From Muribaculaceae bacterium (GTDB taxonomy: Bacteria; Bacteroidota; Bacteroidia; Bacteroidales; Muribaculaceae), in assembly GCA_017555085.1 (NCBI GenBank), contig JAFZHD010000022.1, positions 1 through 64,000 of the forward strand: 64,000 nt of DNA, written 5' to 3'. The notes under the pieces are model-generated. The model searched no databases. It was not told the DNA's origin and was given only the letters and a program-made list of their open reading frames with translations. The position numbers and the translations under genes are program-made. Positions 36,926 through 44,855 of the stretch are shown here, one piece after another (position 1 is the stretch's first letter; each line of letters begins with the position of its first letter).

Positions 36926-37432
36926 TTAGTTGGTTTTAAATTTATATTTCACTTCTTTGAGTTCGGCGTTAGCCTTGACGATTTTGTCTTGCAATTTTGC
37001 ACGATATTGGTCAAAGCGTTCGGCCAACTGCTCGTCGCTCAACGCAAGCATTTGTGTAGCCATCACTGCGGCATTCAATCCGGCATTGATACCCACTGTC
37101 GCAACAGAGATACCGGGAGGCATTTGCACGATTGAGAGCAATGCATCTTGACCGTCGAGAGTAGAGTTGATGGGCACACCAATCACGGGCAGCGGAGTCA
37201 TAGCTGCAATAACACCGGGCAATGCGGCAGCCATACCGGCAGCAGCGATGATAACTTTCACGCCGCGTGAGCGTGCATTGCGTGCAAACTCTTCGACTTG
37301 CGCGGGAGTGCGGTGAGCCGAAAGTGCATTCATTTCAAAAGGCACTTCCATTTCGTCAAGAAACTTTGCAGCCTTTTCCAAGATGGGAAGGTCAGAGGTG
37401 CTTCCCATGATAATACTTACTAGTGGAGTCAT
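36926..37432 (-). CDS. purE: N5-carboxyaminoimidazole ribonucleotide mutase PurE
   Basis: 168 residues. IIMGSTSDLPILEKAA, NALSAHRTPAQ, IIAAAGMAAALPGVIAA and SIVQMPPGISVATVGI are the standard PurE segments. It converts N5-CAIR to CAIR in purine synthesis. No purK lies beside it; it sits between a PAP2-like membrane protein gene and ispG in an operon of mixed functions. Confidence 0.96.
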   Translation of the reverse strand: MTPLVSIIMGSTSDLPILEKAAKFLDEMEVPFEMNALSAHRTPAQVEEFARNARSRGVKVIIAAAGMAAALPGVIAAMTPLPVIGVPINSTLDGQDALLSIVQMPPGISVATVGINAGLNAAVMATQMLALSDEQLAERFDQYRAKLQDKIVKANAELKEVKYKFKTN

Positions 37433-37470
37433 GATTTATATATTTTTTATGTTACAATTTCATTTTATGT

Positions 37471-38082
37471 TCAACCCAGCGACATGGCGATAAACACGCA
37501 CAAAAATCCGCATAACGCTCCTGCCGCCACTTGGGCCAAGGTGTGACGGTTAAGCACCAAACGGGACGTTCCGACTGCACCAAGCGACAATGCAAACACC
37601 GAGATTAACGGCAACATATCGCCATGGGCTTGACCATTTATAGCCATGCTGCACACCATTGCCAACAGCCCGGCTAACGAGGTGGTGTGAATGCTGATTT
37701 TCCACCATCGTGTCACAAGACACGCTATTAAAGCTGCCGCAATCGCGCCCACCACAAACATTGTCAGCCACGACGGCGCACCTGCCCTATACAGATAGAG
37801 CCAACAGGCCAAATAACTCGAAATAGCCACGAAAAACGGCACAAAACGCTCTTCGCGATGCTCCAACGCAAAGCCCGAGATATAGCCCACGCGAAGCATA
37901 AGCCACATCACTATCAGCGGCAACAAAAATGTCATGGCGGCAACCATCAGCACCACCGACATTTTGACATTAAATGGTGTGCTGTTAAGTGCCGAAATCG
38001 ACAACGCCATGGCAATGCCATAAGTTGGAATTATCAACGGGCTGAATACAGCCGACAAAAACAATGATAAATTTTTAAGCAT
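37471..38082 (-). CDS. PAP2-superfamily-like membrane protein
   Basis: 203 residues with about six membrane helices. Motifs at the C-terminal half are reminiscent of the PAP2 phosphatase fold: WKISIHTTSLAGL and SRLVLNRHTLAQVAAGALCG, in which R-xxxxxH is the third PAP2 motif. The first motif (KxxxxxxRP) is weak (EHREERFVPF). It might act on a lipid or isoprenoid phosphate, which would suit a neighbour of ispG, but activity is not certain. 12 bases follow rpoN and 38 precede purE. Confidence 0.7.
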   Translation of the reverse strand: MLKNLSLFLSAVFSPLIIPTYGIAMALSISALNSTPFNVKMSVVLMVAAMTFLLPLIVMWLMLRVGYISGFALEHREERFVPFFVAISSYLACWLYLYRAGAPSWLTMFVVGAIAAALIACLVTRWWKISIHTTSLAGLLAMVCSMAINGQAHGDMLPLISVFALSLGAVGTSRLVLNRHTLAQVAAGALCGFLCVFIAMSLG

Positions 38083-38094
38083 AAATGTTCATCT

Positions 38095-39555
38095 TTAACC
38101 AGTGATTTGTTTCCTCAATCGGGCAACAGGAATCTCCATCTGTTCACGATATTTTGCTACCGTGCGACGAGCAATGTTGCTCCCTTGTTGATTTAACAAT
38201 CTTGTGATGGCTTCGTCGCTCAACGGACGTTTTTTATCTTCGCCGTTGATAATCGCTTTCAATTTCGCCTTGATTTCAAATGATGATGCATCTTCATCGT
38301 CTTTGGGACGCTCGTTGAAGAAAAATTTGAGCGGATAGATGCCGCAACCCACTTCGACATACTTGTTGCTTATGGCTCGCGATATCACCGAGAGGTCTTT
38401 GCCTGTCAACTGATTGATATCTTTGAGAATCATGGGGCGGATAAGTTCTTCGTCTCGGGTGAGGAAAAAGTCTTGCTGAATTTTCACTATGGCTTTCATC
38501 ACCTCCATGAGTGTCTCCTGACGCATCTTCAACACTTGTATAAATGTGTTTGCCTCATCACGCCAGCGTTTTCTAAACATCTGCGCTTCTTTTTCGCCAC
38601 GCGACATATTTGGCGATTTTTCTTCGTTATTGGCCGAAAACGAACTCTCGATTTGCAACTCGGGAATGCGGTTGAGCAAAATTATGCGAATAGTATCATC
38701 GTCATCAACCTCAATGCGAAAATCGGGAGTGATGTAGTCGTTGATGTCACTTCCGCCAAACACGCTACCGGGCTTGGGGTTGAGCGAAAGTATGAGGTTA
38801 TCGATCTCACGCAATTCTTCACTGCTGATGCCCATGTGACGGCGAATAGCCTCATAATGTTTCTTTGAATAGAGGTCAAAATAGTTCTTTACCATTTCGA
38901 TTGCCATTTTGACCAAGTCGGTGCTTTCTTTGCGATATAGTTGCAACAACATGCAGTCGCGCAAATCAACCGCACCGATACCGGCAGGCTCCAAGGTTCT
39001 CACCTTTTCAAACATAAATTTCACTTCTGCAACCGAAACATCAATCGATTGAAAAGCTAAGTCATCGGCAATCTCTTGCAATTGACGCGTCATGTAACCG
39101 TTAGAGTCGATATTGCCGATAATGTATCCGCCAATGATTTTCTGACGGTCATTGATATCAAGTTCGCCAAGTTGCGAATCAAGCGAATCAATAAGTCCGT
39201 CAACGGGCGCAACAACAGTGGGAGTGTAATAACCGTCGTCACGGCTGCGATTGTTGCCGTTATAGCGGTCCATGGGGTCATCGTCATAATCATCGCCATA
39301 GTCACTGCCATCATCACCACGATAATCATCAGTTCCCGAGTCCGAGTCGCTGTCCATATATGACTCATCCGCCCCCTCTCCGTCATCACACTTTTCAAGA
39401 GCAGGATTGTCTTGCAAAACACGACGCACTTCCTCCTCCACAGCAGGGCCACTCATTCCGAGCATCATTACAAACTGCACCTGCGTGGGACTGAGCGTCG
39501 TTGTTGGTTTGATTGTCGTTTCCTGGATTAATTTTGTTCTTCTGCCTGATGCCAT
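38095..39555 (-). CDS. rpoN: RNA polymerase sigma-54 factor RpoN
   Basis: 486 residues. Region I (LIQETTIKPTTTLSPTQVQF) is Gln-poor compared with proteobacterial proteins, as usual in this phylum. A highly acidic region II (about 55-95, Asp-rich) follows. The core-binding region contains LEPAGIGAVDLRDCMLLQL. The C-terminal RpoN box is intact (IARRTVAKYREQMEIPV). It directs transcription from -24/-12 promoters with help from AAA+ activators, none of which is encoded here. It appears to head the five-gene operon rpoN, PAP2, purE, ispG, M16 peptidase. Confidence 0.95.
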   Translation of the reverse strand: MASGRRTKLIQETTIKPTTTLSPTQVQFVMMLGMSGPAVEEEVRRVLQDNPALEKCDDGEGADESYMDSDSDSGTDDYRGDDGSDYGDDYDDDPMDRYNGNNRSRDDGYYTPTVVAPVDGLIDSLDSQLGELDINDRQKIIGGYIIGNIDSNGYMTRQLQEIADDLAFQSIDVSVAEVKFMFEKVRTLEPAGIGAVDLRDCMLLQLYRKESTDLVKMAIEMVKNYFDLYSKKHYEAIRRHMGISSEELREIDNLILSLNPKPGSVFGGSDINDYITPDFRIEVDDDDTIRIILLNRIPELQIESSFSANNEEKSPNMSRGEKEAQMFRKRWRDEANTFIQVLKMRQETLMEVMKAIVKIQQDFFLTRDEELIRPMILKDINQLTGKDLSVISRAISNKYVEVGCGIYPLKFFFNERPKDDEDASSFEIKAKLKAIINGEDKKRPLSDEAITRLLNQQGSNIARRTVAKYREQMEIPVARLRKQITG

Positions 39556-39656
39556 AAGCCTGCATTGTATTTTACTACAAATTTAGCAATTTTTTTGGCG
39601 TCACAACAATATATACCCATAAATTAATGTTAGCAACCACAAAGGCACTAAAAAAA

Positions 39657-39686
39657 TCAGAGTCGTGATTCACATCGCGGCTCTGA
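39657..39686 (-). terminator. Terminator after the DUF4465 gene
   Basis: Stem TCAGAGTC / GGCTCTGA (with an inner GTGA/TCGC part), followed on the minus strand by seven T. It lies 44 bases downstream of the DUF4465 stop and marks that gene as monocistronic. Confidence 0.8.
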
Positions 39687-39729
39687 CTTAATGGGATGAT
39701 AACCATATCCCGTAAACTATAATTTTACC

Positions 39730-40524
39730 TTATTTTGTATTATCGGTTAATTCGATTTTGAGGCGGTCAAGGCAGAAATATGCGGGATTGTTCATGCCCC
39801 ATTGACCGCTGTCTGATGATGAGAATTGGAAATATATCATGTTAACGGCATCGCCCAACGCATCAAGGTCAACGCGCTTCCAACTGTCGAGCAACTTGCC
39901 GTTGGCCGCAAGCGCCACATCAACCTTGCCGGTTTCAACGCCGTTTCTGACACCAATAATGTGCAAGTTCATCCAATCGTCTGCGCCAAACTGCTTGTTA
40001 AACGCCGTGCCGTTTTTCATGGCATAATAACCATAAGCACTGTTGGTTACATACACCTCTTCGGGGTCAAACATCTGCCCGCCATAAGTGATTGACAAGT
40101 AAGGCGCAGCCACCATTGACAAGTCCTCCATCACATTCCATGAGCCGAGCATAAAGGGTGAACCTTTGCCGCTAACCCCGCCACCGGTGATCGAGCCCCA
40201 TTGATATTGCACCCAATCATCGCCCGAATGGTCGGCATTGTCACTTGAACGCGAAGGCACAAATCCGTAATATGAAGAATACACCATGCCGTCCCACTCC
40301 GTAGCGATACCCGTGTGTGAAAATTCAAAACCACCAAGTTCCACTTGTGTCACATCAACATTATAGGCATCGACCCAAGCACCATCTGCATCATAATCCA
40401 CGCTGTATTTCGACAAGTTAAACACTATGTCATCAGTAGGCTCGCCGTTGTCATCACAAGCCACCATTGATGCTGCCACAAACATTGCCACAACACATTT
40501 TCCCACAGCTCTCAGAGTTTTCAT
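39730..40524 (-). CDS. DUF4465 lipoprotein under cobalamin riboswitch control (BtuH-like candidate)
   Basis: 264 residues. Lipobox SMVAC (Cys23) is followed directly by DDNGEPTDD, the acidic signature linked to surface export of Bacteroidota lipoproteins. The rest is a beta-rich DUF4465 domain: GGFEFSHTGIATEWDGMVYS, a WVQYQWGSITGGG strand and YGYYAMKNGTAFNKQFGADD. DUF4465 proteins often sit in cobalamin-uptake loci, and from memory a DUF4465-type group (BtuH) binds cobamides at the cell surface. The upstream cobalamin riboswitch supports that role. No BtuB receptor gene is adjacent, and the gene stands alone. Confidence 0.85.
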   Translation of the reverse strand: MKTLRAVGKCVVAMFVAASMVACDDNGEPTDDIVFNLSKYSVDYDADGAWVDAYNVDVTQVELGGFEFSHTGIATEWDGMVYSSYYGFVPSRSSDNADHSGDDWVQYQWGSITGGGVSGKGSPFMLGSWNVMEDLSMVAAPYLSITYGGQMFDPEEVYVTNSAYGYYAMKNGTAFNKQFGADDWMNLHIIGVRNGVETGKVDVALAANGKLLDSWKRVDLDALGDAVNMIYFQFSSSDSGQWGMNNPAYFCLDRLKIELTDNTK

Positions 40525-40553
40525 TTTGTAAAGTTTTTATATCGTTATTACAC

Positions 40554-40605
40554 AAAAAAATTGTCATTCATCCATAGCCACTGCGCCTTATTAGATGATG
40601 ACAAT
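40554..40605 (-). terminator. Riboswitch expression platform: intrinsic terminator
   Basis: Minus strand: ATTGTCATCATC pairs with GATGAATGACAAT (one bulged base) around a 20-base loop, followed by seven T. It lies between the cobalamin aptamer and the DUF4465 start codon, 30 bases before the ATG. With ligand bound, transcription would stop here; without it the gene is read. This is inference from layout. Confidence 0.8.
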
Positions 40606-40611
40606 CACTCT

Positions 40612-40782
40612 GTTACGGGAACTCTCGCCCTGATGTAATATATGTGATATAGCCCCACTTTTCGTGCGAAAGTGACTAAACGGCCGCCCTTTCATCGGCC
40701 CCGGTTCCTGGCTTTACCACATAGTGGCATTCACAGTTGCGCGACAGCACACGATTCTCACGTGTTTCCCGTTATTCACTCG
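40612..40782 (-). promoter_or_regulatory. Cobalamin riboswitch aptamer
   Basis: On the minus strand the conserved cobalamin core is visible in order: GGGAA near 40774, then GTGAGAATC, the CGCGCAACTGTGAAT block, GCCACT, and GCCAGGAACC (B12 box) ending near 40702. These match the conserved joining regions of the family. A complementary pair (ACGGGAA near 40773-40767 and TTCCCGT near 40621-40615) would close a long outer helix. The J6/3-like arm between GCCACT and GCCAGGAACC is short, so a minor variant class is possible. The leader is about 250 bases. Confidence 0.9.
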
Positions 40783-40813
40783 CAAAGATATATTATATTT
40801 CACATTTTGACAA
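40783..40813 (-). promoter_or_regulatory. Promoter of the riboswitch/DUF4465 transcript
   Basis: Minus strand: TTGT at 40813-40810, 19-base spacer, TATCTTTG at 40790-40783. The -33 element is one base off consensus. Transcription would begin just before the aptamer. A TAACTTTG at 40844-40851 on the opposite strand is the likely promoter element of obg. Confidence 0.7.
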
Positions 40814-40904
40814 TAGTCCGATGATATTTTCAGTCTTTTTTTGTAACTTTGTATTATCCTTTCCTTTTCTGATAATATGTCCAACACACTAAAACGAAGA
40901 AATT

Positions 40905-42095
40905 ATGGCAGATTCTAATTTTATCGACTATGTAAAGATATTGTGCCGCTCGGGTAAAGGCGGCGCTGGTTCTCGACACTTCTACCGTGCCAAGTATGTA
41001 CCCAAAGGCGGTCCTGACGGTGGCGACGGCGGTCGTGGCGGTCACATCATTTTGCGAGGCAACAAAAACATGTGGACTCTCTTGCCCTTGCGCTATCGTC
41101 GACACATCTTTGCCGGCAACGGACAAAGCGGTACTGGCGGACGCTCGTTTGGTAAAGACGGCGACGATGTTATTGTTGATGTACCTTGCGGAACAGTCGT
41201 TTTCGAGGCCGAAAGCGGCGAATACTTGTGCGAAGTAACCGACGACGGACAAGAGGTAAAACTCCTTCGCGGCGGACGCGGCGGTCTCGGCAACTGGCAC
41301 TTCAAATCGGCAACCAACCGCACTCCCCGATATGCTCAACCCGGCGAACCCGCCATTGAAAAGAGCGTTATCCTCGAATTGAAATTGCTTGCCGATGTGG
41401 GTCTTGTAGGCTTCCCCAATGCAGGTAAATCGACTTTGCTTTCATCGGTTTCGGCCGCCCGCCCCAAAATTGCCGACTATCCGTTCACCACAATGGAGCC
41501 TCAATTAGGCATCGTTTCTTATCGCGATGCACGCTCATTTGTGATGGCCGATATTCCCGGTATCATCGAGGGCGCAAGCGAGGGCAAAGGCTTGGGCTTG
41601 CGATTCTTGCGCCACATCGAGCGCAACGCCGTATTGCTTTTCATGGTGCCCGCCGATGCCAACGACATCAAAGCCGAATATGAAATTCTTTTGCGCGAGT
41701 TGACTCAATTCAACCCCGACTTGGTTGACAAGCAACGCGTACTCGCCATCTCAAAAAGCGATATGCTCGATGACGAACTCATTGCCGAAATTGAAAAAGA
41801 GTTGCCCGAAGACCTCCCCCATGTGTTCATCTCATCAGTTACAGGCATGGGCATCTCTGCTCTCAAAGACATCTTGTGGCGCGCTATTACAGACGAAAGC
41901 AACCGCATTGAGCCGTCAACCATCACTCACCGTCCGCTCGACGGCCACCACCGAGTGAGAGAAGAAGACGAGTTCATCTTTGAAAATGTACCCGTTGCCG
42001 ATGACGACATTGAAGAATGGGACGAAGATTGGGATGATGAAGACATCGAATATGATTGGGACGACGAAAACGAACCATTTGAATATGACAAGTAA
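40905..42095 (+). CDS. obg: Obg-family GTPase (ribosome assembly)
   Basis: 396 residues. The glycine-rich Obg domain ([20 protein letters not shown]) spans about 1-158. The G domain has [11 protein letters not shown] (G1), DYPFTTMEP (G2), [10 protein letters not shown] (G3) and SKSD (G4). The C-terminal tail from about 355 is extremely acidic ([20 protein letters not shown]). It is an essential GTPase that aids 50S subunit maturation and stress signalling. The 11-base overlap with pgeF indicates coupled translation. Confidence 0.96.
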   Translation: MADSNFIDYVKILCRSGKGGAGSRHFYRAKYVPKGGPDGGDGGRGGHIILRGNKNMWTLLPLRYRRHIFAGNGQSGTGGRSFGKDGDDVIVDVPCGTVVFEAESGEYLCEVTDDGQEVKLLRGGRGGLGNWHFKSATNRTPRYAQPGEPAIEKSVILELKLLADVGLVGFPNAGKSTLLSSVSAARPKIADYPFTTMEPQLGIVSYRDARSFVMADIPGIIEGASEGKGLGLRFLRHIERNAVLLFMVPADANDIKAEYEILLRELTQFNPDLVDKQRVLAISKSDMLDDELIAEIEKELPEDLPHVFISSVTGMGISALKDILWRAITDESNRIEPSTITHRPLDGHHRVREEDEFIFENVPVADDDIEEWDEDWDDEDIEYDWDDENEPFEYDK

Positions 42096-42855
42096 CACAA
42101 CACTTCCCATACGCGAAATCGCTCTCGCCCCCTCGGTGAGGGCGATTTTTTCAAAACGCGGCACCGACGACCACAGCAACCCCTATGCAGGGTTTAACAT
42201 CTGCCACTACACCGGCGACGACACGCAACACATCGACGAGTGTCGCCAACAGTTGTGCACACATCTTGGCATCAACGCCGAGCAGTTAATCATTCCGCGC
42301 CAAACCCACTCTACCAACATTGCAGTGATTGACAGCGTGCCGTTTGATCCCGACTCGCTCATTGATGTTGATGCACTTGTCACCAACCTCAAAGGCGTGG
42401 CATTGGTTATAAACACCGCCGACTGCGTACCCATTTTGTTGGCCGAAGAAAATGCCGGAGTCATCGCGGCCGCCCACTCGGGCTGGCGCGGAACATTTGG
42501 TAACATCGCCGCCAAAACCGTGCAGAAAATGGTCGAACTCGGCGCATCGCCCCTACGCATCAAGGCCTATATCGGACCGTCAATCTGCTGGGAATGCTTT
42601 GAGGTGGGCAACGATGTGGTGCTGAAATTTCGCCAAGTGTTTGGCTACAACCGCGACATTCTCAAATTCAAGCATTTCAAAAGCCACATCGACTTGCAAG
42701 AGGCCTGCCGACAACAGTTGGTCAAAGCGGGAGTGGTTAACAACAACATCACACTGTCGGGCATTTGCTCACATTGCAACCCCAAGCAGTATTTCACAGC
42801 GCGCACCCACGGCATAAAATCGGGACGCACCGCTTCGCTAATCATTCAAGAATAG
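42085..42855 (+). CDS. pgeF: Peptidoglycan editing factor PgeF (laccase-domain, YfiH)
   Basis: 256 residues from [69 protein letters not shown] and [19 protein letters not shown] are the conserved blocks, with zinc ligands in HSGWRG, the Cys of SHC and the following His. In E. coli the protein corrects misincorporated amino acids in peptidoglycan precursors and the fold also shows purine nucleoside phosphorylase-like activity. The frame is open 35 codons further upstream inside obg, but the start at 42085 fits the family. Confidence 0.93.
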   Translation: MTSNTTLPIREIALAPSVRAIFSKRGTDDHSNPYAGFNICHYTGDDTQHIDECRQQLCTHLGINAEQLIIPRQTHSTNIAVIDSVPFDPDSLIDVDALVTNLKGVALVINTADCVPILLAEENAGVIAAAHSGWRGTFGNIAAKTVQKMVELGASPLRIKAYIGPSICWECFEVGNDVVLKFRQVFGYNRDILKFKHFKSHIDLQEACRQQLVKAGVVNNNITLSGICSHCNPKQYFTARTHGIKSGRTASLIIQE

Positions 42856-42938
42856 ATGTTCAAAAGTTTCGTTGATAAAATTATCTTATTAAGCGAAAAC
42901 TTACTAACTTTACACCCGTAACAACATCGCAAAACGAT

Positions 42939-43568
42939 ATGAACCGAAAAGGCAAATTATATTTCCGTTATGGCACAATGGGCTCGGCAAAGACCGCTTT
43001 GCTGCTCACAAGCGCCTACAACTTTGAAGAGCGAGGCATGAAATATGTGTGCATGAAGCCCATCATCGACACTCGCGATAACAAAAATGTAATCAAATCG
43101 CGCATTGGCATCGAGCGTGAATGCCGTTGGATTTACAACGACACCGACTTGTATCAATTAGCGCAGGAAATGTTTGAAGAAAACCTTTCGGTTATTGATT
43201 GGTTTCTCATCGACGAGGCCCAATTTCTCACTCCCGAGCAAGTGGACCAACTCGCCCGCATTGTCGACGACTATGGCAGCAATGTTGTGTGCTATGGCTT
43301 GCGCACCGACTTTAAGTCAAAAATGTTTGAAGGCTCACGCCGACTCTTTGAAATTGCCGACTCTATCGACGAGGTAAAATCGACTTGCACCTGTGGCCGC
43401 AAAACCATCATCAATGCCCGCATCGACAGCAACGGCGACTTTGTTGAAGACGGCGCACAAGTCGAAATCGGCGGCGATGACCGTTACATTGCCGTGTGCC
43501 GCAAATGTTGGCGCAACAAACGCATCGAACAGGCTACACGCGACAGTTTGCCATTCTTCAACGATTAA
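42939..43568 (+). CDS. tdk: Thymidine kinase (type II)
   Basis: 209 residues. The P-loop is RYGTMGSAKTALLL, with Ala in place of the usual second Gly, as often in this gut-bacterial subgroup. DEAQFLTPEQV is the Walker B/lasso-associated region, YGLRTDFKSKMFEGS the lasso, and CTCGRK with CRKCW supplies zinc ligands. It phosphorylates thymidine in nucleotide salvage. It lies 83 bases after pgeF; a near-consensus TAACTTTA lies just upstream, so it could have its own promoter. Confidence 0.93.
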   Translation: MNRKGKLYFRYGTMGSAKTALLLTSAYNFEERGMKYVCMKPIIDTRDNKNVIKSRIGIERECRWIYNDTDLYQLAQEMFEENLSVIDWFLIDEAQFLTPEQVDQLARIVDDYGSNVVCYGLRTDFKSKMFEGSRRLFEIADSIDEVKSTCTCGRKTIINARIDSNGDFVEDGAQVEIGGDDRYIAVCRKCWRNKRIEQATRDSLPFFND

Positions 43569-43590
43569 TCACCTTTACATTTCATAAACT

Positions 43591-44028
43591 ATGATACTCG
43601 GAGACATCAACAACATGTCGGCTTTTACCGACAATCAACATATTGCCAAAGCACTCGCCTGGCTCAAAGAAAACCACAATCAGCGTTTTCCAAAATCAAC
43701 CATCGAGATTGACGAGCACATTCGCGTAAACAGCGAAGAGGTGGCCATGATGCCGCAACAAATGCTCGAAGCCCATCGCCGACACATCGACATTCATGTT
43801 CCGCAGTCCGAAGAAGAGACTTTCGGCTGGTCGCCCATCAACAATCTCAAAAACTGCATCAATCCCTATGACCAAGACCGCGATGTAGAATTTTTTGGCG
43901 ACGAGCCTCAATGTCACATCACAGTGCGCCCCGGACAGTTTATCATCTTCTTTCCCGAAGACGCCCACGCACCCAACATAGGTATCGGCAACCACCGCAA
44001 ACTATGCGTTAAAATAGCCATCGATTAA
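43591..44028 (+). CDS. YhcH/YjgK/YiaL-family protein (DUF386)
   Basis: 145 residues. HIRVNSEEVAMMPQQMLEAH, then HIDIHVPQSEEE, GWSPINNL, PGQFIIFFPEDAHAPNIG and KLCVKIAID are the conserved strands of the DUF386 double-stranded beta-helix. Members are implicated in sialic-acid or other sugar-acid metabolism, with His and Glu residues around a metal site. No sugar genes are close, so the substrate is open. It is 22 bases downstream of tdk. Confidence 0.88.
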   Translation: MILGDINNMSAFTDNQHIAKALAWLKENHNQRFPKSTIEIDEHIRVNSEEVAMMPQQMLEAHRRHIDIHVPQSEEETFGWSPINNLKNCINPYDQDRDVEFFGDEPQCHITVRPGQFIIFFPEDAHAPNIGIGNHRKLCVKIAID

Positions 44029-44071
44029 ACCCTTTCATTATTTGTTTGTCAATAGATAAAAACACAAGGCT

Positions 44072-44839
44072 ATGAGAAAGTTATTTTTTATCATATTGAC
44101 AATCATCGGGTCGCTGACAAGCTTCAAATCTCACTCGATGAATGATGAGGTGCTCAACTACAAAGTAACATACAAATGGGGGCTGATTAACAGTCAAGCC
44201 GGACGAGCCACCTTGTCACTGTCAAACAACGGCGCTCAATATAACGCACTGATGGTTGCGCGCACCGAGCCTTGGGCCGACCGCATTTTCCCCATTCGCG
44301 ACACGCTCATCAGCCAAATGCGCATCACCGACCTCTCGCCCATTCGTTACGACAAAATAGCCCATGAGAACGGCGATTTCAGCCACGACATAGTCAAATA
44401 CAGCCTCAACGGCGACACCTATACCGGACACTGCACACGCATTCGCCAAAAGGCCAAAGACAAACCCCGCACCCAATCATCGATAACATTATCGGCAAAG
44501 GGACACACCGTTGACATGCTCAGCGTGTTTTATCATCTGCGCTCATTAGATTTCAAATCGATGAAACAAGGCGACAAAGTGACAATGTCGATATTCTCAG
44601 GCAAAGAAAAAGAGAAACTCGACATCACTTTCAAAGGTGCAAAAAGCATCACAAACGACAATATCGCCTACGACACCTACCATGTGAGTTTTGTATTCAC
44701 ATCCCACAACGGCAAAAAATCGTCAGACGACATTGATGCGTGGATTTCGTCCGACAACCGCCGCATTCCCATCAGAATTGAAGGCCAACTACCCATAGGC
44801 AAAATATGCTGCTTATACACAACCAAGAAATTTGATTAA
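44072..44839 (+). CDS. DUF3108 domain exported protein
   Basis: 255 residues. A signal peptide covers about 1-21 (LFFIILTIIGSLTSF). The mature protein is beta-rich: LNYKVTYKWGLINSQAGRAT, ARTEPWADRIFPIRDTLISQ and LDFKSMKQGDKVTMSIFSGK, matching the DUF3108 half-barrel. Function unknown; usually periplasmic. It is 43 bases after the YhcH gene and 16 bases before the 5'-nucleotidase. Confidence 0.8.
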   Translation: MRKLFFIILTIIGSLTSFKSHSMNDEVLNYKVTYKWGLINSQAGRATLSLSNNGAQYNALMVARTEPWADRIFPIRDTLISQMRITDLSPIRYDKIAHENGDFSHDIVKYSLNGDTYTGHCTRIRQKAKDKPRTQSSITLSAKGHTVDMLSVFYHLRSLDFKSMKQGDKVTMSIFSGKEKEKLDITFKGAKSITNDNIAYDTYHVSFVFTSHNGKKSSDDIDAWISSDNRRIPIRIEGQLPIGKICCLYTTKKFD

Positions 44840-44855
44840 CATTATAATATATAAT

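Noticed and set aside
42939..43568. Broken P-loop (SAKT instead of SGKT) in thymidine kinase as a sign of inactivity
   Set aside because: The same Ala variant is familiar in many gut-bacterial thymidine kinases and all other motifs are intact.
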